The notes beneath the pieces are model-generated. The model ran no database searches. It had not been told where the DNA came from and was given only the letters and a program-made list of their open reading frames with translations. A stretch of 64,000 bases of DNA from contig CACZJF010000010.1 in the NCBI GenBank assembly GCA_902781455.1, forward strand, positions 1 through 64,000. The letters run 5' to 3'. Positions 52,559 through 61,295 of the stretch are shown here, one piece after another; positions within the stretch are counted from its first letter, which is position 1, and each line of letters starts with the position of its first letter. Origin of the DNA: an uncultured Lachnospiraceae bacterium (GTDB lineage: Bacteria > Bacillota > Clostridia > Lachnospirales > Lachnospiraceae). The position numbers and the translations under genes were made by a program.

Positions 52559-52676
52559 TAAAACTGTGTTATCTCTTTTCTCTTACCCAATTCCTTCTCT
52601 GCTCTTTGGCGCTTCCGGCTCCCTGTGCTTTCCGCTCATGGAAGACCGGAGGCAGAACAGCCTGGTATTTCCGTAC

Positions 52677-55600
52677 TCATCTTCTCCGTCTTCTCATCAG
52701 GACAATCACCAGAATGATGATCACCGCCAGCGCCGCGCCGCCCGCGATCGCAAGCGGGATCAGCGGACTGCTGTCGCCTGTCTGTACGGACAATGCATTC
52801 ACCACATGGAAGGTGACAGACTTCGTTACACTCGTTCCGTCCGCGTTCCAGCTGCTTCCATCATAGATATCCTTCGCATAGCTGACTGTCAGCGTATAAT
52901 CACCGACTGCGTTGATCGCCATGGAGGTTGTGTACGGGGAAGCAGTCCAGGAGCCGCCTACGCTGCCAATCTGATACCCGGCCGGTCTGTACCGGTAATC
53001 GCCCGGGTTCGGATTGGTGTTGTCCATACCTGCTCCGCCTGCGGTAAATGTCAGGGTCGTACTCTTCAGATACTCCGCCCCGTTCTCCAGCCCGGTGATT
53101 GAGTTGTCATTCGGATTCGGTCCATCTTTGTAGACCGCAGTCACTGTCGCGTCACTCGCCTTCATCTTGACCGACGTATAGTAGCTGTTCGCACCGTAGA
53201 GCTTGATCTTTCCGCTCGTTTTCTCCCAGTGATCAAACTCCTTGCCGGAAGCCGGGAAGTTCGGCGTAATCTCCGTAACGGTTCCCTTGGTAAATGATCC
53301 GGAACCGGATCCGTTCTTCACAGTTAACTCGTACGGGATCAGTTCATAGTTCGCTGTTACGATCGCGTCAGAATCGTCCATCGTAAAGGTCGTCTCAGCC
53401 GAGGTATCATCAGCGATCTCACCGCTGCCGCCTGTAATGGTCCAGCCGTCAAAGTAATATCCCTTCTTCGGCGCATCTGCTGAGATCACGACCTCATCGC
53501 CGTAATGATATGTACCCCCGCCTGATCCGGAATTCACCGTCAGCTGATAGGTGAGCTGCTCATAGTTTGCAGTCACGGACGCGTTCGAATCGCCCATCAC
53601 AAAGACCGTAGAAGCAGAGGAAGCATCCACTATGCTTCCGTTCCCGGCCTGATCCACGGTCCAGCTCGTGAAGTACATGCCTTCCTCGGGGACATTCGCT
53701 GTAATGGAAACCTCCTGCCCCGCCAGATAAGGACCTGGCACATCTGCGCTTCCGCTATTCACCGTAAGTGTCAGCTCCGGCTTCGGTGCTTCCTGCACGG
53801 TATAGACCGGCTCGAGTGTCACATCAGATCCGTTCACCGTAACTTCCATGACCGGTTCTGTCATACTCGAGGTTGCAGCAGCGCTCTGCGCTGTCATCTT
53901 CCACTCCTGGAACTGATATCCTTCCGGAGCCGGATCCGCGATGACCGTCACCGTCGTTCCGTCCTTCACTTCGGTGCTGACCGATCCGTCACCATTGTCA
54001 GAAGCTTCGATATTCTCAAAGGCTGCATGCAGAACCGTAACCGTCTCAGTCTTCTCCTGATACTGCGCAGTAAGGACAACATCCGTGTCCGGCATGGTGA
54101 TGTGAAGCTCCGGCTGATTGATCTGATCATCATCGAGCGTCAGCCCTTCTGCAGACCAGCCGGAAAAGACCAGTCCTTCTGCTTCCTTGCCGGCTGCCCT
54201 TACCGTAATCTGCGTTCCCTGTACCGCTTTGCTCAGACCCTCCGGATCAGTACTTGCGTCAGTCAGTGTAAGGGTATGCTCTGCCGGCGCAGGCTCCGGA
54301 GCAGGTTCGGGCGTCGGTTCCGGTGTCGGTTCCGGTGTCGGTTCGGGCGTCGGTTCCGGTTCTTCCGCTTCCTGCGCATTCATCAGAGCTTCTCCCTGAT
54401 TCTGCTCCTCCTGCGGCTGAACGTCCGGCTGCTGAACGTCCGGCTGCTGAACCTCAGGCTGCTGCGCTTCTGGCTGCTGGACTTCCGGCTGCTGGGCCTC
54501 GGGCTGCTGCACTTCCGGCTGCTGGGCCTCGGGCTGCTGAGCCTCGGGCTGCTGCACTTCCGGCTGCTGGGCCTCGGGCTGCTGGACTTCTCCTTCACCA
54601 TTGGTTCCGTACTCGTCCGAAGAAACAATATCAAACGCACCTTCCTGCGCGTTATTCAGAATGGAGATTCCCTCTTCCCCTTCCGGAGAAAGATCCGCTC
54701 CGCCGGCTTCTATGATAACCGGGTTCTCTTCTCCCGGATTCATCTGCACTTCCTGTTCTTCCGGAGCAACAACCTGTCCCGTTGCCGGGTCAATCCGGTT
54801 CCCTGTCACACGGTCAATCAGATAACCGGTTGACGGTTCGATCGGATAACCGGTTGACGGATCGATCAGATAGCCTGTAGCCGGGTCAATGGTATAGCCC
54901 GTCTCAGGATCAATCTGATAGCCTGAGTCCGTACCGCCTGCCGGCAGCACTTCCTGCGATACATTATCCACCAGCACATCCGGTTCCTGATCTTCCTCGT
55001 TCGGTACGTCCTCCACCCCGTCTTCTGACGGAACGTCTTCCACATTCTCCTCAGCCGGAGAATCAGAAGCCGCATAGACCGGCATGAACAGAATACGGGA
55101 ATTCGTTCCGGTTACGGTATAGTTCAAAGGATCCGCATTCAGCATGTCGCTCGTCAGTCCGGGAATCAGATTCGGATCAGACTGCAGCATCTCGTCCGTA
55201 ACCTGGTTCAGCGTATTCCCTGTGACAGTATAGACCGTCCACTTCGAAAACTGCTGACCCTCTTCCGCATCGTCAGCAGTCAGCTCAACCTGTGTATCCT
55301 CATAATATGCTGCCGCGTCAATCTCCCAGGCAGAGATCTGTGCAGGAATTCCCGCCGCGTCTGTGTAAGTATAAACAGCCTCATCCGGAAGGTCATAAGG
55401 AATGTCCGAAGGATCCGTCAATGTCCCGCCGAACACTTCCACTGTTCCGCCGACGGCTGTCAGGTCATACCAGGTATATGCCTCCTCAGGTTCTTCATAG
55501 GCAGGCTCTTCCACGTCATCCGAATAGACAGGATTGCCTTCCTCATCATAGACAGGATTTCCGGCCTCATCATAGACAGGCTCCCCTGCCTCATCGTAAC

Positions 55601-55919
55601 CAAAGTCTTCTTCGTATGCCGAATCCTCATCCGATCCTTCCGACATAACCATAATCTCATAGACTCTGCCGCTGCGGTTCGTCCAGCCGGGCGTGTATCC
55701 ATCGTCCAGCAGTCCGGGTTCTGCCGGCTCACCGTCTATCACCAGTTCCGTATTCGCCACGGAATCTCCCGGAAGCAGGAACGCTTCTTCCTCTTCCGAT
55801 GCAGGCTGTCCTGACACTCCTGTCGCATCATAAACAGCAGCCTGAAGGGTTCCGCCCGTCATGCCCAGAACAAGTGCACATGCTGTCAGTAATCCAATTC
55901 TTTCTCTCAGCTTTTTCAT
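52677..55919 (-). CDS. Large repeat-rich surface protein with InlB-type repeats
   Basis: 1080 residues. Signal peptide (MKKLRERIGLLTACALVLGMTGG), acidic N-terminal region, a run of six to seven ~10-residue repeats (DPxTGYxIDP-like), a QQPE(A/V) repeat tract, a PEPT tract, then at least five divergent InlB B-repeat-like modules (YxLTVNSGSG...GYYFDGW...ANY), a final beta domain, one membrane helix and an Arg tail (VLMRRRRR). No LPXTG-like motif precedes the helix, so anchoring is by the membrane. Likely an adhesin or matrix-binding protein. ATG 55919 follows GGGAGCGG and begins the signal peptide. Confidence 0.87.
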   Translation of the reverse strand: MKKLRERIGLLTACALVLGMTGGTLQAAVYDATGVSGQPASEEEEAFLLPGDSVANTELVIDGEPAEPGLLDDGYTPGWTNRSGRVYEIMVMSEGSDEDSAYEEDFGYDEAGEPVYDEAGNPVYDEEGNPVYSDDVEEPAYEEPEEAYTWYDLTAVGGTVEVFGGTLTDPSDIPYDLPDEAVYTYTDAAGIPAQISAWEIDAAAYYEDTQVELTADDAEEGQQFSKWTVYTVTGNTLNQVTDEMLQSDPNLIPGLTSDMLNADPLNYTVTGTNSRILFMPVYAASDSPAEENVEDVPSEDGVEDVPNEEDQEPDVLVDNVSQEVLPAGGTDSGYQIDPETGYTIDPATGYLIDPSTGYPIEPSTGYLIDRVTGNRIDPATGQVVAPEEQEVQMNPGEENPVIIEAGGADLSPEGEEGISILNNAQEGAFDIVSSDEYGTNGEGEVQQPEAQQPEVQQPEAQQPEAQQPEVQQPEAQQPEVQQPEAQQPEVQQPDVQQPDVQPQEEQNQGEALMNAQEAEEPEPTPEPTPEPTPEPTPEPAPEPAPAEHTLTLTDASTDPEGLSKAVQGTQITVRAAGKEAEGLVFSGWSAEGLTLDDDQINQPELHITMPDTDVVLTAQYQEKTETVTVLHAAFENIEASDNGDGSVSTEVKDGTTVTVIADPAPEGYQFQEWKMTAQSAAATSSMTEPVMEVTVNGSDVTLEPVYTVQEAPKPELTLTVNSGSADVPGPYLAGQEVSITANVPEEGMYFTSWTVDQAGNGSIVDASSASTVFVMGDSNASVTANYEQLTYQLTVNSGSGGGTYHYGDEVVISADAPKKGYYFDGWTITGGSGEIADDTSAETTFTMDDSDAIVTANYELIPYELTVKNGSGSGSFTKGTVTEITPNFPASGKEFDHWEKTSGKIKLYGANSYYTSVKMKASDATVTAVYKDGPNPNDNSITGLENGAEYLKSTTLTFTAGGAGMDNTNPNPGDYRYRPAGYQIGSVGGSWTASPYTTSMAINAVGDYTLTVSYAKDIYDGSSWNADGTSVTKSVTFHVVNALSVQTGDSSPLIPLAIAGGAALAVIIILVIVLMRRRRR
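54290..54590. repeat. Short tandem repeats in the surface-protein gene
   Basis: Two adjacent arrays: a 12-base unit (plus strand GGTTCCGGTGTC, about five copies, 54301-54362) coding PEPT, and a 15/30-base unit (CTTCCGGCTGCTGGG and variants, about twelve copies, 54412-54590) coding QQPE(V/A). All keep the reading frame, so copy-number change alters protein length only. Confidence 0.85.
54770..54930. repeat. 30-base tandem repeats in the surface-protein gene
   Basis: About six imperfect units of 30 bases, for example the two near-identical units containing GATAACCGGTTGACGG near 54825 and 54845-54860. They encode 10-residue units of the form (L/T/P)IDPxTGY. Confidence 0.75.
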
Positions 55920-56160
55920 AAGCCGCTCCCTCTCTCCCGGGCAAGAGGCGTTTCCGTCATAACCGATGACAAAGCCCTGATGCCGTTCATACCTTTCATA
56001 TTCTCCCAGGCAGCCCGTCTCTTTGCTCCTGCTTCCAGTCACTTTTCTGCAGGCATAACAGAGCTGCTTTCACTAACTGCATGATAACACCTTGCCGTTT
56101 CGCATTCTTGACCAATCCATATAAGTAATTGTGAAGAAAAAATGAATTTTGCAGACACAG

Positions 56161-56205
56161 AAAATCCGTACCCGCTCTGCGTCAAAACGCACAGTGGATA
56201 CGGAT
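56161..56205 (-). terminator. Terminator of the RNase P RNA gene
   Basis: On the minus strand an ATCCGTA...TACGGAT stem with inner CC and TGCG / CGCA pairing, followed by TTTTCTG, about 15 bases after the rnpB 3' end. Confidence 0.75.
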
Positions 56206-56216
56206 GCTTCTGTCGG

Positions 56217-56588
56217 TATAAGTGGGACGATAAGCCGGGTTATGTCGCGGACGGCCATCTATCCAGGCTGTCTGTTGCCAGACAGCTCAAGCGACCTACC
56301 TGAGACTGACGGGCCGCCATATGTCTCGCTGCGGTCTTGCTTCGAATGGGGTTTACATATGCCCCGCCTGTCACCAGGCGAGCGGTAGTCTCTTACACTG
56401 CCCTTCCACCCTTACCCTGCCGGTAAGTACGCCGGAGCGCATCACCGGTCATGGCGGTACATTTCTGTTGCACTGTCCCTGGAGTCACCTCCGCCGGACG
56501 TTATCCGGCATCCTGCCCTGTGAAGCCCGGACTTTCCTCTCCCGGACCCTTTCGTCTGCCCGGCAGCGGCCGTCTGTCCCGCTTACAC
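56217..56588 (-). ncRNA. rnpB: RNase P RNA (type A)
   Basis: Catalytic RNA that trims tRNA 5' ends. The universal P4 strand GAGGAAAGTCCGGGCT is followed by CACAGGGCAGG, and the distal core holds ACAGAAA...ACCGCC; the 3' core GAGATGGCCGT-type (TAGATGGCCGTCC) and ACATAACCCGGCTTA are present. P1 is formed by GTAAGCGGGAC (56576-56586) with GTCCCACTTATAC near 56217-56229. The layout is A-type, as in Clostridia, unlike the B-type of bacilli. Ends are estimated from P1. It lies between the surface-protein gene and the uridine-kinase-like gene. Confidence 0.95.
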
Positions 56589-56660
56589 GCTTACTCTAAC
56601 ACACACGCCAGCCAGGAGCAACCACATCCTCCCGGCGCGGCATTCCTTTCAGGAAAATGC

Positions 56661-56686
56661 ATTCAAGAACACCAACGGTGTTCTTG
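56661..56686 (-). repeat. CAAGAACRCC-family hairpin after the uridine-kinase-like gene
   Basis: Perfect 10-bp stem CAAGAACACC / GGTGTTCTTG with an AAC loop. On the minus strand the downstream sequence is AATGCATTTTCC, not a proper T-run. It shares 17 identical bases with 26742-26758. Confidence 0.65.
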
Positions 56687-56769
56687 CCGCACCGCGCTCA
56701 GTGCGAATCAACTTCCTCTGAGCACGGCTGCGATCCGCCGGAAGCTTTATCTCAATGGAAAACAGGCCG

Positions 56770-58446
56770 TCACACATCAAAACAGCCGCCTCCGATAAAC
56801 TCACGGAGCAGTGAATTCTTCGGAATCTCATCTGCAGGAATCGGCAGGAAGTAATCAAGGAACTTCAAAAGGCGCTTCGCTTCCACCCACTCCTTGCTGT
56901 CCTTCGGAACCGCATGAAGAAGCGGCAGAGCATAGGTCTTCAGAACAGCCAGTTCGTAAAACAGGGCTGAGTTGAACATGACATCCGCACTCTCCTGATG
57001 CGGGAAGATATACTGTTCCTCGCCTCTTCTCACACTCTTCCAGATCGCGATCGTATTCTGCGCGTCGTATCCTCTGGTTCTCTGATCCCTTATGATCCTG
57101 CGCAGAAGTCTTCCATCCGTCGTCGGAATCCGGTTGTGCTCGTCAATATTCAGCTGCGTCAGGGCGGAGATATAGATCTTGTACTTATTCTCCTGTGGAA
57201 TGCTGTAGGAAAAGGCTTCGTTGAGTCCGTGAATCCCTTCGATCACCAGCACATCCCTGTCTGAGATCTGAAGCGTATTTCCCTTGTATTCACGCTCACC
57301 GGAAATGAAATTGTAGGTGGGCATCTGAACCGTCTTCCCGGCCAGCAGATCAGTCATATCCTTGTTAAACTGCTCCACATCCAATGCTTCCAGACATTCG
57401 AAATTATAGGTGCCGTCCGGATTTTTCGGGGACAGCTCTCTGTTTTTGAAATAATTGTCCATCGCGATCGGATGCGGTATCAGGCCATAGCAGGACAGCT
57501 GGATGGACAGTCTGTGGCTGAAAGTCGTCTTGCTGGAAGAAGATGGTCCGGCGATGAAAACCATCTTCACAGTTCCCCGCTTCTCTATCTCCTCGGCAAT
57601 GTCCGCGATCTTCTTCTCCTGCAGTGCCTCCTGCATCAGCACCAGATCCGTCATCTTCCCGGAAGAAACGAGATCATTCAGATCACCGACTGTATGAATC
57701 CCCAGCTTCTTACTCCAGATCCTGGAAGCATTCTGCTCCTCAAACAGTTTTTCCACAGGTTCGAAAGGAGGCAGTTCTTCCGGTTTTTCAGAAGAAGGAA
57801 GCATCAGAACAAATCCTGACTTATACAGCTTCAGATCGAACAGCTTCAGGTAGGAAGTATCCGGTACCATGTATCCGTAATAATAATCCGTATAGTCTTC
57901 CAGACTGTAGATATTGGTACGCGAACTGATCCGGTAGTTGAAGAGCCTGGCCTTGTCTGTCATCTGATTCTTTTCAAACAGACGGATTGCATCCTCTGTA
58001 CGAACGCTCTTCTTGCTGAACGGAAGCGCACGGTCTCTCAGATGTTCCATCTCTTCCTTTACCTGATCCAGCAGCTCCTGGGAAAGTGTCGCGTGATCAC
58101 AGTCCAGAGTGCAGTACAAACCGCCTGACACAGTAAACCGGATCCACACATGGACACCATCTCTGCCCAGCACATTGTCAAAAGCCTTCAGCATCATAAG
58201 GCACAGGCTTCTCTTATAGGTATCCCGCCCCTCTTTATCCGCAATCGTCAGGAACGAAAGACTGCAGTCCTTCTTCGCCTTCCGGTTCATCTCATGCAGT
58301 TTATAATCGTTCTCCTTGACCAGCAGAATCTTATGTCCGTCGACTCCTTCCCAGCTGCCGGCAATTTCAGCATAGGTCGTTCCTGACGGGAACTCCTTTG
58401 TCTGGCCGCAGACCTTTACCTGTATCATATTGTTCGTCTTTTCCAT
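56770..58446 (-). CDS. TGS-domain nucleoside kinase-like protein (uridine kinase family)
   Basis: 558 residues: N-terminal TGS domain (VKVCGQTKEFPSGTTYAEI), a threonyl-tRNA-synthetase-like second additional domain (~70-190), and a C-terminal P-loop kinase domain with FIAGPSSSSKTTFSHRLSIQL and DVLVIEGIHGLNE, resembling uridine/phosphoribulokinase. This fusion is common in Clostridia; its true substrate is not established. ATG 58446 is preceded by GGAGAAGGGGAA. The promoter at 58572-58600 is shared back-to-back with the tRNA-Ala promoter. Confidence 0.88.
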   Translation of the reverse strand: MEKTNNMIQVKVCGQTKEFPSGTTYAEIAGSWEGVDGHKILLVKENDYKLHEMNRKAKKDCSLSFLTIADKEGRDTYKRSLCLMMLKAFDNVLGRDGVHVWIRFTVSGGLYCTLDCDHATLSQELLDQVKEEMEHLRDRALPFSKKSVRTEDAIRLFEKNQMTDKARLFNYRISSRTNIYSLEDYTDYYYGYMVPDTSYLKLFDLKLYKSGFVLMLPSSEKPEELPPFEPVEKLFEEQNASRIWSKKLGIHTVGDLNDLVSSGKMTDLVLMQEALQEKKIADIAEEIEKRGTVKMVFIAGPSSSSKTTFSHRLSIQLSCYGLIPHPIAMDNYFKNRELSPKNPDGTYNFECLEALDVEQFNKDMTDLLAGKTVQMPTYNFISGEREYKGNTLQISDRDVLVIEGIHGLNEAFSYSIPQENKYKIYISALTQLNIDEHNRIPTTDGRLLRRIIRDQRTRGYDAQNTIAIWKSVRRGEEQYIFPHQESADVMFNSALFYELAVLKTYALPLLHAVPKDSKEWVEAKRLLKFLDYFLPIPADEIPKNSLLREFIGGGCFDV

Positions 58447-58571
58447 TTCCCCTTCTCCTCTGACTGCTTTCATATCTCCCGCTGACTGCATACCAGTCTG
58501 CATCAGGACGCTGTGCATCCGGTTTCGGCACAGTGCCCTCAGCTGAGTTGTACATACAAGTCACGCAATCA

Positions 58572-58600
58572 AGTATAGCCGAGAAAAAGAATTCTTGCAA
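58572..58600 (-). promoter_or_regulatory. Promoter of the TGS-kinase gene
   Basis: TTGCAA, 17-base spacer, TATACT on the minus strand. The -35 hexamer (58595-58600) is a palindrome and is also the -35 of the tRNA promoter. Confidence 0.75.
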
Positions 58601-58623
58601 GTTTCCCACTTCTCTGTTATACT
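58595..58623 (+). promoter_or_regulatory. Promoter of tRNA-Ala
   Basis: TTGCAA, 17-base spacer, TATACT on the plus strand, 12 bases before the tRNA. Same hexamers and spacing as its mirror-image partner. Confidence 0.8.
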
Positions 58624-58635
58624 CAGTATTGCTTT

Positions 58636-58708
58636 GGGGCATTAGCGCAGTTGGGAGCGCGTTTGAATGGCATTCAAAAGGTCGTGGGTTCGAATCCCAT
58701 ATGCTCCA
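58636..58708 (+). tRNA. tRNA-Ala(GGC)
   Basis: 73-base cloverleaf: acceptor GGGGCAT / ATGCTCC, D-arm GCGC...GCGC, anticodon stem TTTGA / TCAAA with loop ATGGCAT (anticodon GGC, 58669-58671, reading GCC/GCU), and T-arm GTGGG-TTCGAAT-CCCAT. The acceptor carries G3 with C70, not the G3-U70 wobble classically used by alanyl-tRNA synthetase; the third and fourth acceptor pairs should be examined. CCA is not encoded. A promoter precedes it and a terminator follows. Confidence 0.93.
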
Positions 58709-58713
58709 GAATT

Positions 58714-58760
58714 GAAACCCTCAGAAACCCTTTAACGGGTTTTTGGGGGTTCTTTTTTTG
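58714..58760 (+). terminator. Terminator of tRNA-Ala
   Basis: AACCCTCAGAAACCC pairs imperfectly with GGGTTTTTGGGGGTT around a TTTAAC loop, followed by CTTTTTTT. Confidence 0.8.
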
Positions 58761-58872
58761 AGCGTGCGGTCAGGATGATTGCCCGGTTTTAATTGTACCA
58801 CGCATTTTCCTGATCTTATGAGATGGCCTGATCGGGATATCTCCTGCAGCAGTTTAAAAGACTACCACAGTG

Positions 58873-58908
58873 TAAAAGACCGCCGCACCATAATACGGTG
58901 TGGCGGCC
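58873..58908 (-). terminator. Terminator of the 91-residue unknown gene
   Basis: On the minus strand CCGCCACACC, 7-base loop, GGTGCGGCGG (one mismatch), then TCTTTTAC. Confidence 0.7.
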
Positions 58909-58929
58909 CTGCCGGTCATTATATGTACC

Positions 58930-59205
58930 TCAGGCGGTCTTTCCAAGAAGGATCCTTGCCTTTTCGTGATTGTTAATAGTCGTATCGTCCATAATCTTCC
59001 AGAAGGTAAAGATGCTGCGTTCCTTTTCCGGATGATATACAGGTGAATACCGTGCGATGATGCTGATCACATAGGACAGTCCCCTTATAATCCTGTCCCC
59101 CTGGTCATCCACGTTTCTGATTTCAGATATCAACTTTTGATCCTCCTGAAGCTCTTTCTTCGCATCAAATATTTCCAGAAGCTCAAACATCGTTTTCTCA
59201 TCCAT
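58930..59205 (-). CDS. Small helical protein of unknown function
   Basis: 91 residues from ATG 59205, which follows AAGGGG. Acidic, helix-rich, with a central hydrophobic segment (RGLSYVISIIARY) too short for a convincing membrane helix. I recognise no family. It has its own terminator and lies at the start of a patchy accessory stretch. Confidence 0.6.
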   Translation of the reverse strand: MDEKTMFELLEIFDAKKELQEDQKLISEIRNVDDQGDRIIRGLSYVISIIARYSPVYHPEKERSIFTFWKIMDDTTINNHEKARILLGKTA

Positions 59206-59440
59206 AGCAATCCCCTTCACATTCCCCCTGCTGTCACTTAATACTGCTTATTACGCGGCGTATCATATCAGATGCTCGTGAAAATACAATGGATGATTTC
59301 TTAAGAATTGCTTGTGGTATTCTGCTGAAAGTCCAGTTTCTTTCCCTGAAAAAAGGAGTCATCCTCCGATGGCTAGCCGATAACGCATCACAGAGGCTTA
59401 TGTTCTACATCATTAAGTTGCCGGCGTCACTGCCCACAAA

Positions 59441-59894
59441 TCATTTCTTTGTCTTTACCTTCTTCACCTTGCTCCATTTCGAGAATCCGTCCGCCGCTTT
59501 ATATCTCACGCGGATATAATAAGTGGTCTTCTTCTGAAGTTTCAGCGTAACCTTCGTTTTCTTCTTACCGACCGTCTTTGTCCTGTCATCCTTCTTGAAT
59601 GTCTTATCAGTAGAATACTGTATCTGGATTGAATGAATCTGCTTCAGAAGCTTCTTTCCGGCTTTGTTTTTCTTGATCTTCTTCCAGGAAACCGTGACTT
59701 TGCTTTTCTTTACTTTCGCCTTTACGGAAGACGGTCTTTTCGAAATCGTAATCTTCTCTGTCTTTTTATCCTTCCGGTTCCCGCCGCCCTGATTGTTTCC
59801 GCCATTGTTCGGATCTTTCTTGCCCGGATCCTGATTGTTCGGGTTCTGAGTATCCGGGGTCTGATTGTCTGGGTTCTGATTATCCTTTTCTCTT
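59441..59894 (-). pseudogene. C-terminal fragment of a fibronectin-III-like surface protein
   Basis: About 150 codons are open on the minus strand to TGA at 59441 but have no start codon. The product begins with Asn/Gln/Pro/Asp repeats (NPDNQTPDTQNPNNQ), passes into a Lys-rich linker, and ends in a fibronectin type III-like module (VSWKKIKKNK..., YYIRVRYKAADGFSKWS). This is the usual C-terminal layout of secreted clostridial surface or hydrolase proteins. Its 5' end runs into the last codons of the AraC gene in another frame, so the rest of the gene was lost at that junction. Confidence 0.75.
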
Positions 59895-60773
59895 CACCGG
59901 CACCCAGATCGCGCTATGGTAGTCGGGATCGGTTTTTTCTCCGTTCACACAATCATACCACTCCACGCTGGCATTGCCGCAAAGCTCATACTCCGGATTG
60001 CCGGGAAGCCACTCCCGGAAGATTCGCGTGTTCACGCTCTGAAGTGCATCCGGGATCGGGCCAATGCAGTTGAACACCGCCCAGTTGCTCTGGGGAAATT
60101 CATAGATAACCATGCCTTCCGGTACGTCGCCGCCTGTGTATTTTCCGGCAACGAGATACCGGAACTTTCCACCGCCAATGTCATCGATACAGACGCCATA
60201 TTCCCCGATGCAGTTGTCCACCAGGGCCTGCTCATAGGGATTCGCCGGAACATTCCCGGTGTACACGTTGTAAGCATACTTTTCACAGATCTCATCCCAG
60301 TACTTTGGTATCTCAGCGTATGCGGTTTCATTGTCAAACTCTTTCTGAAAGCCAATAACCTTAAACGGGAACATCGGTGTGATTTTGTAGTCCATCTGAT
60401 TACCTCCCTGAATGGATAGTTTGATTGTCAAGGGAAGAAAGACTTTTCCGGCGGCTCCGTCTCGGACCTGTGAAGGTGTCACACCGTGAAACCGAGAAAA
60501 GGCCTTTGTGAAGCTCTCCGGAGTTTCATAGCAGTATCGAAGAGCAATATCGATCACCTTGTCTTCTGTCTCCTTGAGGTCCAGTGCCGCTTGATACAGC
60601 CTGCGGTTTCTGATATACTCCACGATTCCGTATCCGGTAATCAAAGAGAATCCTCTCTGAAGAAAGAACGGCGACAGATACACCTGGTCCGCCACATCCT
60701 GCGCACTGATGTCGTCAGTCAGATGCTCTTCCATATAATCAATTGCTGTACGAATGCTGGTTAGCCACTCCAT
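59880..60773 (-). CDS. AraC-family regulator with GyrI-like ligand domain
   Basis: 297 residues. AraC DNA-binding domain at the N-terminus (about 8-105: DISAQDVADQVYLSPFFLQRGF and YRYCYETPESFTKAFSRFHG-type second helix-turn-helix), and a GyrI-like small-molecule-binding domain from about 130 (YKITPMFPFKVIGFQKEFD...) to the end (HSAIWVPVKRKG). Order and length fit the Rob/SoxS-like multidrug-sensing group. It has no adjacent transporter, so its target is unknown. Confidence 0.9.
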   Translation of the reverse strand: MEWLTSIRTAIDYMEEHLTDDISAQDVADQVYLSPFFLQRGFSLITGYGIVEYIRNRRLYQAALDLKETEDKVIDIALRYCYETPESFTKAFSRFHGVTPSQVRDGAAGKVFLPLTIKLSIQGGNQMDYKITPMFPFKVIGFQKEFDNETAYAEIPKYWDEICEKYAYNVYTGNVPANPYEQALVDNCIGEYGVCIDDIGGGKFRYLVAGKYTGGDVPEGMVIYEFPQSNWAVFNCIGPIPDALQSVNTRIFREWLPGNPEYELCGNASVEWYDCVNGEKTDPDYHSAIWVPVKRKG

Positions 60774-60911
60774 TTTATCCGGTCTCCACTCCGTTTACGG
60801 TCTGAACCTTTCCTTTACCCTGACAAAATCAGTATATTTGATCAGGAAGGGGCCATCCTGTCATTTCCTGTTCTAATCTGTCCCACTATCAGCCCGATTT
60901 ACGTGAAGTTA

Positions 60912-61295
60912 TTATATCGTTATTTCTATCTGATTTCCCTCTATTGCAATAATACAGCTTTCATAATAGCCATCCCCAGTTGTTCTTGGCCCACTTACAA
61001 TATCAAAACCCGCTGATTTAAGGCGCCCGGTTAATTCATCTACTCGTTCCTTGCTTCCTACAGAGAAAGTTATATGGATTAGTCCTGTACGATTCAGGAC
61101 TTTCTCTTCATCAGTCATATCGGGTCTATTCATTATTTCCAATCTCGATCCATCGTCAAAAGAAATGAAATATGAACGGAAATCAGTTTTCACATTGTGA
61201 TAACCGGCATTGGATTTTCCGTCAAGATATTTGACAAAGAAATCTCTGGCCTCCTCTATATCATTAACATACATCGCAACATGATCAATTCTCAT
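60912..61295 (-). CDS. VOC (glyoxalase/dioxygenase fold) protein
   Basis: 127 residues in two beta-alpha-beta-beta-beta units. Metal-ligand positions: His5 (MRIDHVAMYV), Glu near 54 (SRLEIMNRP), His near 74 (LIHITFSV) and Glu near 124 (NQIEITI). This is the pattern of glyoxalase I-like or fosfomycin/bleomycin resistance-type proteins; the reaction is undetermined. Stand-alone gene. Confidence 0.87.
   Translation of the reverse strand: MRIDHVAMYVNDIEEARDFFVKYLDGKSNAGYHNVKTDFRSYFISFDDGSRLEIMNRPDMTDEEKVLNRTGLIHITFSVGSKERVDELTGRLKSAGFDIVSGPRTTGDGYYESCIIAIEGNQIEITI

Noticed and set aside
52677-52800. LPXTG-type sorting signal in the surface protein
   Set aside because: The C-terminus has a membrane helix and Arg tail, but no LPXTG, NPQTN or similar motif before the helix.
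54290-54930. CRISPR-like repeats
   Set aside because: Repeat units are adjacent, coding and in frame, without unique spacers. No cas genes are in the window.
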